DNA of 64,000 bases. It comes from Viola odorata. Its lineage: Eukaryota; Streptophyta; Magnoliopsida; Malpighiales; Violaceae. The number at the start of each line of letters is the position of its first letter. Position 1 is the first letter of the stretch. The stretch is from NCBI GenBank assembly GCA_963691705.1, contig OY829542.1:20446579-20510578 (forward strand). Reading direction: 5' to 3'. This document shows positions 44,634 through 56,511 of this stretch, piece after piece. A program made the position numbers and the translations under genes. The notes under the pieces are model-generated. The model made no database searches and was not told where the DNA came from. It worked only from the letters and a program-made list of their open reading frames with translations.

Positions 44634-45476
44634 CAATTTCAAACTTTTAGTCATCTATAATATATTTATAAATGTAAGTTAATTGAATCATTTGTTTTGT
44701 TTTATTATCATCTTAAATACTAGAAAGAGTAACTTTGAATTCTTCTTTTTAATTGTAAAACAATTTCAAACTTTTAGTCATCTATAATATATTTATAAAT
44801 GTAAGTTAATTGAATCATTTGTTTTGTTTTATTATCATCTTAAATACTAGAAAGAGTAACTTTGAATTCTTCTTTTTAATTGTAAAACAATTTCAAACTT
44901 TTATTCATCTATACTCTATTTATAAATGTAAGTTAATTGAATCATTTGTTTTGTTTTATTATCATCTTAAATACTAGAAAGAGTAACTTTGAATTCTTCT
45001 TTTTAATTGTAAAACAATTTCAAACTTTTAGTCATCTATAATATATTTATAAATGTAAGTTAATTGAATCATTTGTTTTGTTTTATTATCATCTTAAATA
45101 CTAGAAAGAGTAACTTTGAATTCTTCTTTTTAATTGTAAAACAATTTCAAACTTTTAGTCATCTATAATATATTTATAAATGTAAGTTAATTGAATCATT
45201 TGTTTTGTTTTATTATCATCTTAAATACTAGAAAGAGTAACTTTGAATTCTTCTTTTTAATTGTAAAACAATTTCAAACTTTTATTCATCTATACTCTAT
45301 TTATAAATGTAAGTTAATTGAATCATTTGTTTTGTTTTATTATCATCTTAAATACTAGAAAGAGTAACTTTGAATTCTTCTTTTTAATTGTAAAACAATT
45401 TCAAACTTTTATGCATCTATACTCTATTTATAAATGTAAGTTAATTGAATCATTTGTTTTGTTTTATTATCATCTA
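44634..45476. repeat. 127-bp tandem array, about 6.6 units
   Basis: Unit starts (CAATTTCAAAC) fall at 44634, 44761, 44888, 45015, 45142, 45269 and 45396: exactly 127 bp each. Units 1, 2, 4 and 5 read TTTAGTCATCTATAATATA; units 3 and 6 read TTTATTCATCTATACTCTA; unit 7 is a TATGCATC variant of the latter. Units are otherwise nearly identical. Confidence 0.95.
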
Positions 45477-45588
45477 ATTTTAAAAACTATAAATTCAGTA
45501 ATTATAGCTAAAAATTAAAATTTACATTTCTACAAATTAAACATATTAATTAATAATAGCCCTCCAAGCCCACCAGCCCGCCAAGCAC

Positions 45589-45747
45589 CAGCCCTTCCAC
45601 TTTGCAAAATAAAATCTGCCTAGGAAGGGATTCGAACTTCTTCCCCTTTGCAAGTTTAGCCAATGCCTTGCCACTGGAGCAAAGTGTCTTATTGATATGT
45701 TTTGCAGATATATGTATTTTTATGTATAAATATATATATATATTTCC
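45589..45747 (-). repeat. tRNA-like module, copy 2, in hAT element
   Basis: Second copy of the module, same orientation, B-box-like AGTTCGAATCC at 45638-45628 on the minus strand. It lies between the array and the right TIR. Confidence 0.5.
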
Positions 45748-45910
45748 GGTTCTAACGGTTCTACGGTTCGGATCGGATTTTTTAGAGCCGAAGAACCGGA
45801 CCGAACCGGAACAATACGGTTCGGACCGGTTCGGTTTTTTTTTTAAAAAAAAAAAAAAACCGCCGGATCGGTCCAATTCGGGCCGGTTCTTGTACACCCC
45901 TAAGGACGCC

Positions 45911-47523
45911 TGGAAAAGAAAAACATAATACAGCATATTACTCTTAAACCTTATAGCTTGCCGGTGCATGAAGAATCCATGATATTACATTATCAGTTAT
46001 GTTGACATTCGATTTAAAGTAGAATCCCTTGGAGATTTGGAAATGATATAATCCTTTTAGTTTAATACAGAGGACTTAAATTCTTTCTCAACAAACCAGC
46101 TTGGACGTGGAGCCATTTTAATGAGTCTCTACTTTAATAAAATTGGACCACAGAAATTCCTATGTTTGTGGAGGTAAGGTAAATAGGTCGTTTCGTTTAA
46201 TATATCTAAATTTTCAACCATTAGAAATTATAGAAAATAATTTCCAATATGTGCATGACATAAGTTAAAAATTAAAAAGAACAAACCATCGTGTTACTAC
46301 TTACGTGGACCTAAAAAACCAAAAAGAAAATTCTTAATTCAAGTGGGTTCCATTTTGCCACGTTAGCGAGTGGGGCCCACTTATTGACTCATCATAATTC
46401 TCATCCCAATTCATCATCTTTATATGAAAGTGTCCATCTAAAACTCAATGAAAGTGTATGTTATCTTATAAATTAAGTCATGAATTCAATCCATAGTAGG
46501 TGGAGAAATCAAATATATAAGTCATCTTTGTAAAAAAAAAAATTGTAATAATACAATGAAAGTATGAAACCTTATAAAAGAAAAAGAAAAAACAAAAGTA
46601 TAAACCTTACTTTTTCTTGGGTGAGGCACATGTAACGCTATAAATTTTTTTTTTAAAAATCGAGGTCCCTATACTTTTAAAGTTGTAATATATAGTAATG
46701 TAAAATATAAAGTAGACATGAATAAGCAAAAGTTGCTGGTATGATTAATAAAATTCCATGATTCCGTTTGAAGAACTTAAAACAGCCACATAAAGCTGGG
46801 AAAGTTGCCACAAAATTCCATGATTCCATGTTGACAACGTTGACATAAGCAATCAAGTCAAAATTACACTTAATTATTTTAACAATTATACATTTGGGAA
46901 GTAGCTAAACTAATTAAACTCCTCATTTTTGAAGTACGTGTTTGGAGACAAGAATCGAGATGAAAATGGAAGGCCGACATGACAGAGAGATGAAACTCTG
47001 GAATTGGTTTTTGGGTTTTGGAACTTGTTTTTGATTAATTAGTCGTTGCATTTTATGGTGTTAGAGATAAGATCTCAGACAATTTGTCACGAGAGATTCT
47101 TTGGCGTCGAAATGGCGGTAGGGTGTATATGCATGAAATGAATTGAATTGGAATTGAAACTCCACCTTTATGGAATTCACGTTTGTATTTTTGCCACTTG
47201 AGAGAGTATTTAGTATTATCACATGCATTGGCTTCCAGTCATCCCATGTGAAATCAGAGATTAATGATTGGAAGGAATCTCATTCCATTTCTAACCCAAA
47301 ACGTGTGTTTTCCCTTCTTATTCCATGTTCCATTACTCTAGACATCAGTTCGATTCGAACAGATTTAATTCAATTTTTATATATATCTTTAAAATAAAAA
47401 TCAAATTATTTCAGTTATTCATATTTGTAATTCAAATTAAATTTTGGTTCACTATTTGAGTATTTTAATTATCTAAAATTTAATTGAATTGTTTTTTTCC
47501 AAAACTCAAGTACAATAACTGAT
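45911..47523. other. intergenic, no gene
   Basis: AT-rich; short frames only. Nothing recognised up to the Athila-like LTR. Confidence 0.5.
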
Positions 47524-48889
47524 TGAATGCTAATATTGTGATTAGTCATCATCCATTTTGACTGTTTTAGATGATGATACTGCTGATAGTGGGCATTTTC
47601 TATTTCTTTTTACAGGAATCATATAAAAGAACCAAGAAAAGGAACTAAAAAGCCCTATTTAGAGCATAAAGATAGTGAAAGATGAAAAGAACGAGCCAAC
47701 CTCTTTCCCAGGCCTGGGGAAGAGTCATCCAGACTTGCTTCACCAGGCCAAAGATAGTTCAGAATGGTCAAAAATAAAGAGATGGGCTTTGGCCCAACAA
47801 GGAAGGACTCGTTTTTGCACTTTTGTTTCTAGAATGACACTTAGCCAACAGTGTTTCGAGTTTTGTAAACTCTAGAGGATAATTACAATTTAAATTAGGA
47901 TTTTATTTAGATTTCTATTAGATTAAAACAGTTGGAATTATCTAGATAAAAGAGGATAAGAGGGAGAGGAGAACCAGGCTGGTTTTACACTTCATCTTCT
48001 TCCTTTGTTTCTCTGCATATTTTTTTGCAATTTATTTATTCATCTTTTTCACTGCATGATTATTTTTCTTTATATAATTTAATTATGTTGTGTTCTAGCT
48101 AAATCATTTATTTTTGGTAAAGACTCTAGGGCCATGATTCAACTGTTGTGAGATCAAATCGAGCTTTATAAATTCCAAATTAATATTTTTACTTTTTTTG
48201 GTTTAATGTCAATTTATTCATGTTTTGATTAAGAATAACTAACTTGATTTTAAATATGAATGATTACATTTTTTCCTTAAAATATTGGAGTCTACATTGT
48301 TAAGGGGAATACGAAGGCGACTAACTGATCGACGGGTTAGATTAGAAAAAGGTTATAATCGAGTTTATAAGTGTAGACACGTCTCTCTCCCAAACATGGG
48401 ATAGGTCTCCCCCTATATTTTATCAATCACTTAATTAAATCCTATAGAGTGTCTCTTAGGGTTGTTAAGGAGATTAGGGGTTCTTAATAGAGTGTCTCTT
48501 TTGGAATCTTGCGTAGGAGGAGAGTAGGAGATCTAGGTGACCAACCTGGTTTCTATGGCCTTCCTATGAATTTTGGTTTTCAATACAATTGCATCAATGA
48601 TCAACTTGCATGAATCATGGTCCGAATTGAGTCTTTACTGGGAATTCTTTATCACTGAGTTCATCAATCACTTGTTATTTACTATTTTTGTTTTCTCTTT
48701 GTTTAGTTATTAATTGCAACAAACCACCCCCTATTATTGGTATTTACCATTGTTACAAAATCGATCATTTTAAGAAATTAGAATTGTCCTGAAATCTCTG
48801 TGGAACGATCCTTTTGCCACTAGCTACAGTTTTAATTAATTGTTGTATGGTGAATTGTAATATTTTATTTTTGACGGTTTCGGCAACCA
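47524..48889 (+). repeat. 5' LTR of Athila-like element
   Basis: 1366 bp. The 66-codon frame at 47675 is repeated at 52559 in the 3' LTR and is LTR sequence, not a host gene. Contains the 24-bp palindrome at 47701-47724. Confidence 0.9.
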
Positions 48890-48897
48890 TTAAATTT

Positions 48898-48915
48898 TGG
48901 CGCCATTGTCGGGGA
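48898..48915 (+). other. primer binding site (Athila type)
   Basis: TGGCGCCATTGTCGGGGA eight bases after the LTR end; this form is typical of Athila elements. Confidence 0.85.
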
Positions 48916-48953
48916 TTTCATCGATACTAATTTTAATTTTTTTATATGACCAG

Positions 48954-49680
48954 GTCCTCTTGTTAGCAATTAAACAACCTAGAGATTGCCAGAGACAGAG
49001 GAGAGAGTTCGTTTGCTGAAAAAGGGAAAAAGCACATCTGCAGTCAGATGGCTAGTGTAATAGAGGTTTGGATAAGTTCCATAGTAGATAATATTGATAA
49101 ATTATCTTCTGTTGTCTCCTCTCTTGTTGTAAATCGGATGCAACAATTTACAGTTATAGCACCCTTCACCCAATCACACCCTTGGGCGAATACCCACAAC
49201 TATAATCAAGGATGGTGGAATCCCCCACACTTCAATTAGGCTCCACCACCACAACAACAACAACATGAGTACCACCTACAAGATCCCGTGCTCATACCTC
49301 CTGTCCAGCAGTAGCTATTTTAACCAACTCAACAAACAACCGACAACTCTTTTCTGGAAAAAATCAATCAATTTGCTCAAACAAACCAATTGCGTTTGGT
49401 AAACCTTCATAGGCTGCTAGGAGAACTGGAAGCTGGAATAAAAGAAAATACCAATCCAGAAGGATCGTCCTTTCAACCGAATGTATCAACCATGACATTA
49501 AGGAGTGGAGCTGAGATTTTAGGCAAACTTGACTCTTTCCCAGACCTGGGAAAGAGGCCAGAAGCAGTTCCACTGCCAGCAAAATTTGAGCCTGAAGCAG
49601 TAGTGGTATTTGAAAAATCAGCCCAGATCGATCCTATTCTAAAACTACTGGTACAGAAGGAACAGGTAACCCTATGCCCT
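48954..49680 (+). pseudogene. gag: Athila gag remnant
   Basis: Degenerate gag sequence with several stops. The part from 49390 keeps the family phrase STMTLRSGAEILGK near residues 35-48 and runs to about 49670, where the frame shifts into the protease region. The capsid core is largely missing. Confidence 0.6.
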
Positions 49681-50833
49681 TTCCTCAAAGGTCTGAAAAG
49701 GCCAAAAAGGAAAAGGAAGAGAGGGAGATTTGGAATTTTTTTCGCAAAGTAGCTATTAATATTCCTTTGATTGATGTGATAACTCAAATACCGAAGTATG
49801 CTAAATTTCTTAAGGAACTGTCCACTAATAAAAAGAAGCTTGCAGGTATAGATAAGATCAATCTAAATGGGAACGTTTCAGCTGTTTTTCAGAAAAAGTT
49901 ACCTAACAAGTGCAAGGATGGAGGAACTTTTGTCATTCCTTGTAAAATTGGAGACCAGAGCATAGAGAAAGCGTTGTGTGATCTTGGCGCTAGGATTAAT
50001 GTTTTTTCATTGACTATTTTTAAGACTCTGAATATTGGTGAATTAAAAGAAACAAAGGTTATAATTCAATTAGCTGATAGATCAATTATATACCCTGTTG
50101 GTGTCATTGAGGATATGTTAGTGCAGGTTAATTACTTTATTTTTCTAACTGACTTTTATGTGGTTGATATGGATAATAAGCATTCATCCAAGTCTACTGA
50201 AATATTGCTAAGTAGACCATTTTTAGGACTGCTAGGGCTAAGATAGATGTGTTTGGAGGGTGCTTGACGTTGGAATTCAGTGGCGAGATTATTACTTTTA
50301 ATATGTATGATGCCATGCAATTTCCTGATGTATGATGCCATGCAATTTCCTGATGACATGCATAGTGTTAGTTGTATAGATATTATTGATCTTGATGCTG
50401 ATAATATTCAAGAATTAATTGCTACTGACCCCTTGGATTGTGTTCTTAGCAGAGACATTGACAAGCCAAAAATGCTTGAGATGGAGGAAAGTTTTGAAAT
50501 CAGAGAAGAAATTGAAGAAACTATTTTTGAGCTTGATCATTCTAATTTTCTTTCTGATATCAACATTCCTAAGATTCTAGATTTGCCAACCACTAATAAC
50601 ACACTTCTCCCTTCAGTTTTGTAGAACACAAACTTGGAGCTGAAAAAATTGCCAGATCACTTGAAGTACTCTTTCCCAGGTATAGGAAAGAGTCTGCTAG
50701 TGACGAATTCCAGCAAGCTATCAAAATTGGAGGAAGAAGAGCATGTGAGAATAATGAAGGAGCACAAGGAGGCCATTGAATGGAGGATAGCTAACACCAG
50801 TGATGCAATCCACAACCTACCTACTGGAGACTG
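49674..50833 (+). pseudogene. Athila aspartic protease and linker, RT deleted
   Basis: Contains VAINIPLIDVITQIPKYAKF and LKELSTNKKKL, then the protease core ALCDLGARINV (the usual Ser of the LGAS motif is Arg) and EILLSRPFLG. A frame change near 50222 ends the open frame; the next 80 bases read on as protease in another frame, where a 25-bp unit is tandemly duplicated (50306-50330, 50331-50355). The linker continues to LELKKLPDHLKYSF (about 50634) and a short RT-proximal piece with EHKEAIEWRIA, after which the element skips RT, RNase H and integrase. The protease would process gag-pol; this copy cannot. Confidence 0.8.
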
Positions 50834-52401
50834 AACAAGAACAATGTATAGTCCAAGACTATAAAAAAAAGGACACTTCATGGGAGGCAACCCATGTGTT
50901 TTCGATTTCTAGTTAATGATTTTCAATAAGACTGTTATTTTTCTGGAGCAAAACTCATGGATGATTTGATTTCTTTTGATAAGAGTGAAGAGGAGAAAAT
51001 AGAGGGAAAGGTCTAGTATGGAGAATGGAAGAAAATCAAGTGAAAGCAAAATTTTGAAAAAAAACATTATTTCTCCCAGAATTGCAGCAGCTTTCCAGCG
51101 GGTTACCTATTTCTATTAGGAAATCTATTTCAATGATTATCCTAATAGAAAGAAAAAAAATCAACTTCTTGTTTACCACTCCTATTTAATTACTTATCCT
51201 TTTCCCACTCAAAATACAACTCTTATCCTCCATAATTCCAAAAAAATGCAACAACCCCACTTCCGACTACAGCAATCAGTCCCAACCACCACCCACTGTC
51301 TGAACCATGCCCAGGTTCCATGTTTCTTTTTTTGTTTTTGTTTTTTTTTGTTTTTTCAATTTTAGTATTTTCCTTTCTTTATTTTTATGAAACTCACACA
51401 TTAGGGACAATGTGTCATCTAAGTGTGGGGGAGGAATTTTAGGATTTAAGTGCTTGATTGATTTGTGTGTTTTACAGTGTTAATTTTTCAATTTTTGCTT
51501 TCAATTTTTATTTTATTAGAATTTTCTACATGATTTTTCTTTCTTCTTTTTCTGTGTGTTTCTAGGTACACAATGTGTCTTGTTTTGTAAATCAACCCCC
51601 AGATTTCAAATTCAGTCATGTAGTTCACCACTAGAAATACAATTTGACACTTGTCTAACCAAAACCATGCTCTAGTATCAAGAGAGTGAATGAGCATAAC
51701 ATGATCAATGCTTAAAAGGCATATAACCTAATGCTATTAGAACATTACTTATCCTCATGGTCTCATGTACATCTGGCTTAGAGTCTGAAATGTAATTGAG
51801 GAGACAAAAATAGCTATTTTGCCTTGAATATTTGCTTGGTTTCCATTTGCTGTTTGTGCAACCGTATGTGCTAAAACTGTCATGAAAGTAGAGCACAATA
51901 GAGCAAAAGTGAAAGTTCTGGGAGTTGGTGAGCCCAAAAAGAACAAACACTGCATTAAAAATGGAAATGAAATCTTCCTACAAAAGAAAAGAAAAGAAAA
52001 GACATGAAATTGGCAGTGGCCAAAGGTCAATGAAAAAATGAAAATATTCTACCATGAATAAGAAATGACAATAGAAAGCACAACTGTTTTGAATGCACAT
52101 TTATTTAGAACTAGCACTGATATATGTTCAAGCCTGCAGTGATGTTTTGTCCTTCAATTATTGCTTAGAATGCATTGCTAGATGTTTTGAAACCATTTGG
52201 ATGGGATATGTTAAGGGTCTTGATCGGTCCTTGATAGTCTAGCATTGATTTGGTGATTGAAGTGTCTAGGTAATTTTAATGGTAGGGTACATGATTGAAT
52301 AAAAGAAACTCTAGGTCTGCTGATTTTTGTTTTTGTGTGTCTATTTGTTTTGTGATGGAAATGCTTGAGGGTAGGCATTAGGGTAGTGTGGGGGATTTCA
52401 T
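50834..52401 (+). other. Athila 3' untranslated region
   Basis: Begins near the characteristic GGGAGGCAACCCATG (50881). No env-like ORF of length. A G-rich tract GTGTGGGGGATTTCAT abuts the 3' LTR and is the likely polypurine tract. Confidence 0.65.
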
Positions 52402-53746
52402 TGAATGCTAATATTGTGATTATTCATCATCCATTTTGACTATTTTAGATGATGATACTGCTGATAGTGGGCATTTTCTCTTCCTTTTTACAGGAATCAG
52501 GTAAAAGAGCTAGAAAGAAGAAAAGGAACTAAAAAGTCCTATTTACAGCATAAAGATAGTGAAAGATGATAAGAGCGAGCCAGCCTCTTTCCTAGGCCTA
52601 GGGAAGAGTCATCCAGACTTGTTTCACCAGGCCGAAGACAGTTCAAAATGGTCAAAAATAAAGAGATGGGCTTGGGCCCAACAAAGAAGGACGCGTTTTT
52701 GCACTTTTGTTTCTAGAAGGACACTCAGCCAACAATGTTTCGAATTTTATAAACTCTAGAGGATAATTACAATTTAATTTAGATTTTTATTAGATAAAAG
52801 TAGTTGGATTTATCTAGATAAAATCAGTTGGATTTATCTAGATAAAAGAGGACAGGAGGGAGAGGAGAACCAGGCTGGTTTTACACTTCATCTTCTTCCT
52901 CTGTTTCTCTACATATTTTTTTGCAATTTATTTATTCATCTTTTTCACTGCATGATTATTTTTCTTTATAGAATTTAATTATGTTGTGTTCTAGCTAAAT
53001 CATTTATTCTTGGTAAAGACTCTAGGGTCATGATTCAACTGTTGTGAGATAAAATCGAGCTTTATAAATTTCAAATTCATATTTTTACTCTTTTTGATTT
53101 AATGTCAATTTATTCATGTTTTGATTAAGAGTTGCTAACTTGATTTTAAATATGAATGATTACTGTATTTCCTTAAAACATTGGAGTTTACATAGTTTAA
53201 GGGAATACGAAGGCGACTAATTTATCGACGGGTTAGATTAGAAAAAAGGTAGAATCAAGTTTATAGGAGTAGACACGTCTCTCTCCCAGACCTGGGATAT
53301 GTCTCTCCCTGCATTTTATCAATCACTTAATTAAATCCTATAGAGTGTCTCTTAGAGTTGTTAAGGAGATTAGGGGTTCTTAATAGAGTCTCTTTAGGAA
53401 TCTTGCGTAAGAGGAGAGTAGGAGATCTAGGTGACCAACCTGGTTTCTATAGCCTTCCTATGAATTTTGGTTTTGAATACAATTGCATAAATGATCAACT
53501 TGCATGAATCATGGCCCGAATTGAGTCTTTACTGGGAATTCCATATCACTGAGTTCATCAATCACTTGTTATTTACTATTTTTTTTCTCTTTGTTTAGTT
53601 ATTAATTGCAACAAACCACCCCCTATTGTTAGTATTTACCATTGTTACAAAATCGGTCATTTTAAAAAATTAGAATTGTCCTGAAATCTCTGTGGAACGA
53701 TCCTTTTGCCACTAGGTACAGTTTTAATTAATTGTTGTATGGTAAA
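52402..53746 (+). repeat. 3' LTR of Athila-like element, truncated by insertion
   Basis: Collinear with the 5' LTR up to TGTATGGTAAA, where the 5' copy continues with TTGTAATATTTTA. Has an extra short AGTTGGATTTATCTAGATAA duplication near 52800-52845. Confidence 0.9.
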
Positions 53747-56490
53747 TGTTGATACCCGAATTTTGACGATTAACTTAAATTGTTCATTTTTTTGCTCAAT
53801 TTTGATCTTATTTTTATTATTATTATTTCCGTTTATTTACCATTCATTATCTTGTTTTATTTTGTTTCATGTCATTTTATTTTATTTTGTATGTATTTTT
53901 CATTCGAACTTTTATCGATTCCAAATAAAATTTCTCGTATCATTAGATCGAATCACAAAAACTAATCATACCCATTTTTCACTTTCGCTTTACTTTACAT
54001 TACTTTACTCATTTTTTCCTCTCCACCATCCGAACATCATCATCTCTTCCCTTTCAATTTATAAAGAAACACCATCACCACCTTGTCTCCATTTTTCTTT
54101 CAAAAAGTACCCAACGGATCCAATTTCAATGGGATCCCATTATAAACAGATCACCCAATTTCAATCGGGGAGGGGGGCAATCACAAATCCAAATCCATCC
54201 CTCTGCCAAAATTAATTCCCAAATCCGAATCCTCTTGCAATTAGTTCCAATCAACCCACTGCAAAAAAACCAATTCTAATCCTAAATCACTCGCCCGAAA
54301 CCAAATCCACCCCGTCCGAAATCAAATCAAACTCAACCTCTCAACGACCTTCGTCCCCTCTCCTCATCACAACCGCGCCAAACACCCCAATCACCACCAT
54401 CAAACCCGCCGCAAGCCACCAGACCACAATCATCGCCGCCACATTGAACCAAACCCAGCCGCGCCAAACACCTAATCACCACCATCAAACCCACAACCAA
54501 ATCAAACCCCAATCAACCCAAACCACCCAAGCCCATCCGGCCAAACAGCCCCCAAACTCACCAAACCAGCCCAGCCACCGCCTCACCCCGCCGTCACCAC
54601 CTAAATCCAACCAAATCAAACCCAATCAACCCAAACCCAGCCGCGCCAAACACCCAATCATCCAACAACCACCCTATCCCAAAAATCCAGCCACCGCATC
54701 TCCTCTCCCTCTCAACTCCCCGAGCAGCCATCAACCCATCCTCTCAAACACCCAAATCAAGACCAATCCCTAAACGCAAACCAAATCAACAACCTAAAAC
54801 CGCAAGCCAACCATCCCACCAAACCAAACCCGACCTGACCACGCCACTGCCGCATCACCACGCCGGCGTCACTGCCTCGCTACTGCCCCGTCTCCGACGA
54901 CCACCCGTTGCCACCGCGTGCCTCCACCGTCACTGATCTCACTGCTTGCCCGGTCGAGGAAGCAAAAGAAGAAAACAGAATAGAGAAGAGAGAAGAAGTA
55001 AAGAAAAAAAGAAAGAAAAGAATGAGGTAGCCGGCGGCGGCATAAGAAGAAGAAGAAGGCTGGTAGCCGCCGGCGGCATGTAAGAAGGAGGGATAGGATT
55101 AATTAGGTTGTTTAGGATTGGGTTAGGTTTTTGTTTATTAGGTTTGGGCTTGAGGTTGGCCCATTAGAAAGAAAAGAGGAGAAGAAAAGGGAGATGGGCT
55201 TCGGCCCATCAGAAGAGAAAGAGAAGGGAGTTTGTTTTAATTAACGAGCTCGAACATTCAGACCAATATACGAATTTTAATGGGTAAGGTGATTTCATTT
55301 TATTAATATTTGATTATTTGGAATTTACGTGTTTATTTGTCTATTTTGTTCGTATGTTTTATTTGCACGCTCGTCGTGATGATGCCCCAATGAGCTTGTT
55401 GGAGCTCGACGAGGAGTTCGATGCGTCATTGCCAATTGCGAAGCTCGAATGGAGAATTTAATTGTTGTATTTATTTATTTGGGAATTTGTAATTAATTTG
55501 TAATATTTATTTGCAGTATTTATCTATTTTATTATTAATTATTGCCACTAATCCTTGATCTGCAGGTAAAGCTCTCCAGGTATGTTTTTCTTTTTCCCTT
55601 CTTTATTTTGGATAAACGTATTTTAATGCGTGATTGTTAGAATTCGAATTAATCAGTTTGCATGATGCTTATACCATTGAATGTGCTTTATTTTATGCTT
55701 GTTTCGTGTGCGGCTTTGTCCCCACGAATTTACACTTTATTTTGATGAATGTGTTTCGTGTGCGGCTTCGACCCCACAAATATTTTTCAATTTATGCTAT
55801 ATTGACGAATGTGTTATGTGCGCGGCTTCGACCCCACTTCCCGGTTTTTCTCTTTTCAACGTGTTTTTCGCATTCACTCAAAACGGTACTTTGTTAGTCT
55901 ATGCGTGCTTAGAATCACCTAGTAAATAGGATTTAATCACGTGCATTGGCCCGATGATGATAGTGATCCATCGTTGTTCACTAAGGTCGTCGCTTTGGTA
56001 AAGATTAATAAAACGGTAGTAATCCCACCTAATTTGGCATGTAATCGGACTAATTTTGAACTCGGCTAAATATAACCGGAATAGGTGTGAAACCAACCTT
56101 TTTATCTTTTAGAGGATAAAAAATGTTATTTTCTATTAAACAACTCGACAACAATTAGGATAAAATCAATCTCACAAATTTAAGAACTAAAGTGACGATC
56201 CCCTTGAGGGCCCAAATTACTTGTTTTCAACATGATTTTTAAACACCTCTTTTTTAGAACCGGTAACCTTTTTAAGGATGAGACTCGGGTGCCTAACACC
56301 TTCCCAAGTCCATAATACGACCCCGAACCATCGTTCTTGGGTTTAGACCCTTTTCATTTGTGCCTTAGTTTTATTTTATTTTCTTCCTTTTTTGGACATT
56401 ATAGGTTTCCCTAAACCTTAGAAAAATAGGGTGGCGACTTCATTGTATGTGTTTTCTTGCGTCCCGAATTTCGCTCGCGACGGTGCGACA
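53747..56490 (+). repeat. 5' LTR of Tat/Ogre-like element
   Basis: 2744 bp. AT-rich start, C-rich middle (54200-54960), purine block with GGGCTTCGGCCCATC near 55190, a triplicated GTGCGGCTTCGACCCCAC-type phrase (55708-55835), and the conserved 3' segment shared with 16996-17289. Confidence 0.8.
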
Positions 56491-56491
56491 G

Positions 56492-56511
56492 TTTGGCGAC
56501 TTCACTGGGGA
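56492..56511 (+). other. primer binding site (Tat/Ogre type)
   Basis: TTTGGCGACTTCACTGGGGA directly follows the LTR. Confidence 0.7.

Larger units (their letters stand above)
44221..45902. mobile_element. non-autonomous hAT-type element
   Basis: TIRs TAGGGGTGTACA and TGTACACCCCTA, with the 8-bp target duplication AGGACGCC at 44213-44220 and 45903-45910. No transposase. Subterminal regions are rich in CGGTTCGGATCGG-type motifs in both directions. The middle is a 127-bp tandem array flanked by two direct copies of a tRNA-like module. Confidence 0.93.
47524..53746 (+). mobile_element. Athila-like Gypsy retrotransposon, internally deleted, 3' LTR cut
   Basis: 5' LTR 47524-48889 (starts TGAATGCTAA, ends CGGCAACCA) and 3' LTR from 52402. 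The PBS TGGCGCCATTGTCGGGGA at 48898 is the Athila form. Remnants of gag and protease follow, then the sequence jumps to the 3' untranslated region; RT, RNase H and integrase are absent. The 3' LTR is interrupted at 53746 by another LTR element, so its last ~40 bp lie beyond the window. The LTRs differ at many sites, so this is older than the Copia insertions. Confidence 0.9.

Noticed and set aside
44501..45638. tRNA genes at the TTCGAATCC motifs
   Set aside because: No cloverleaf, anticodon arm or acceptor stem can be drawn; at most tRNA-derived modules.
47675..47875. 66-codon frame, with a matching frame at 52559-52759
   Set aside because: Conservation reflects two LTR copies of one element, not selection on a gene.
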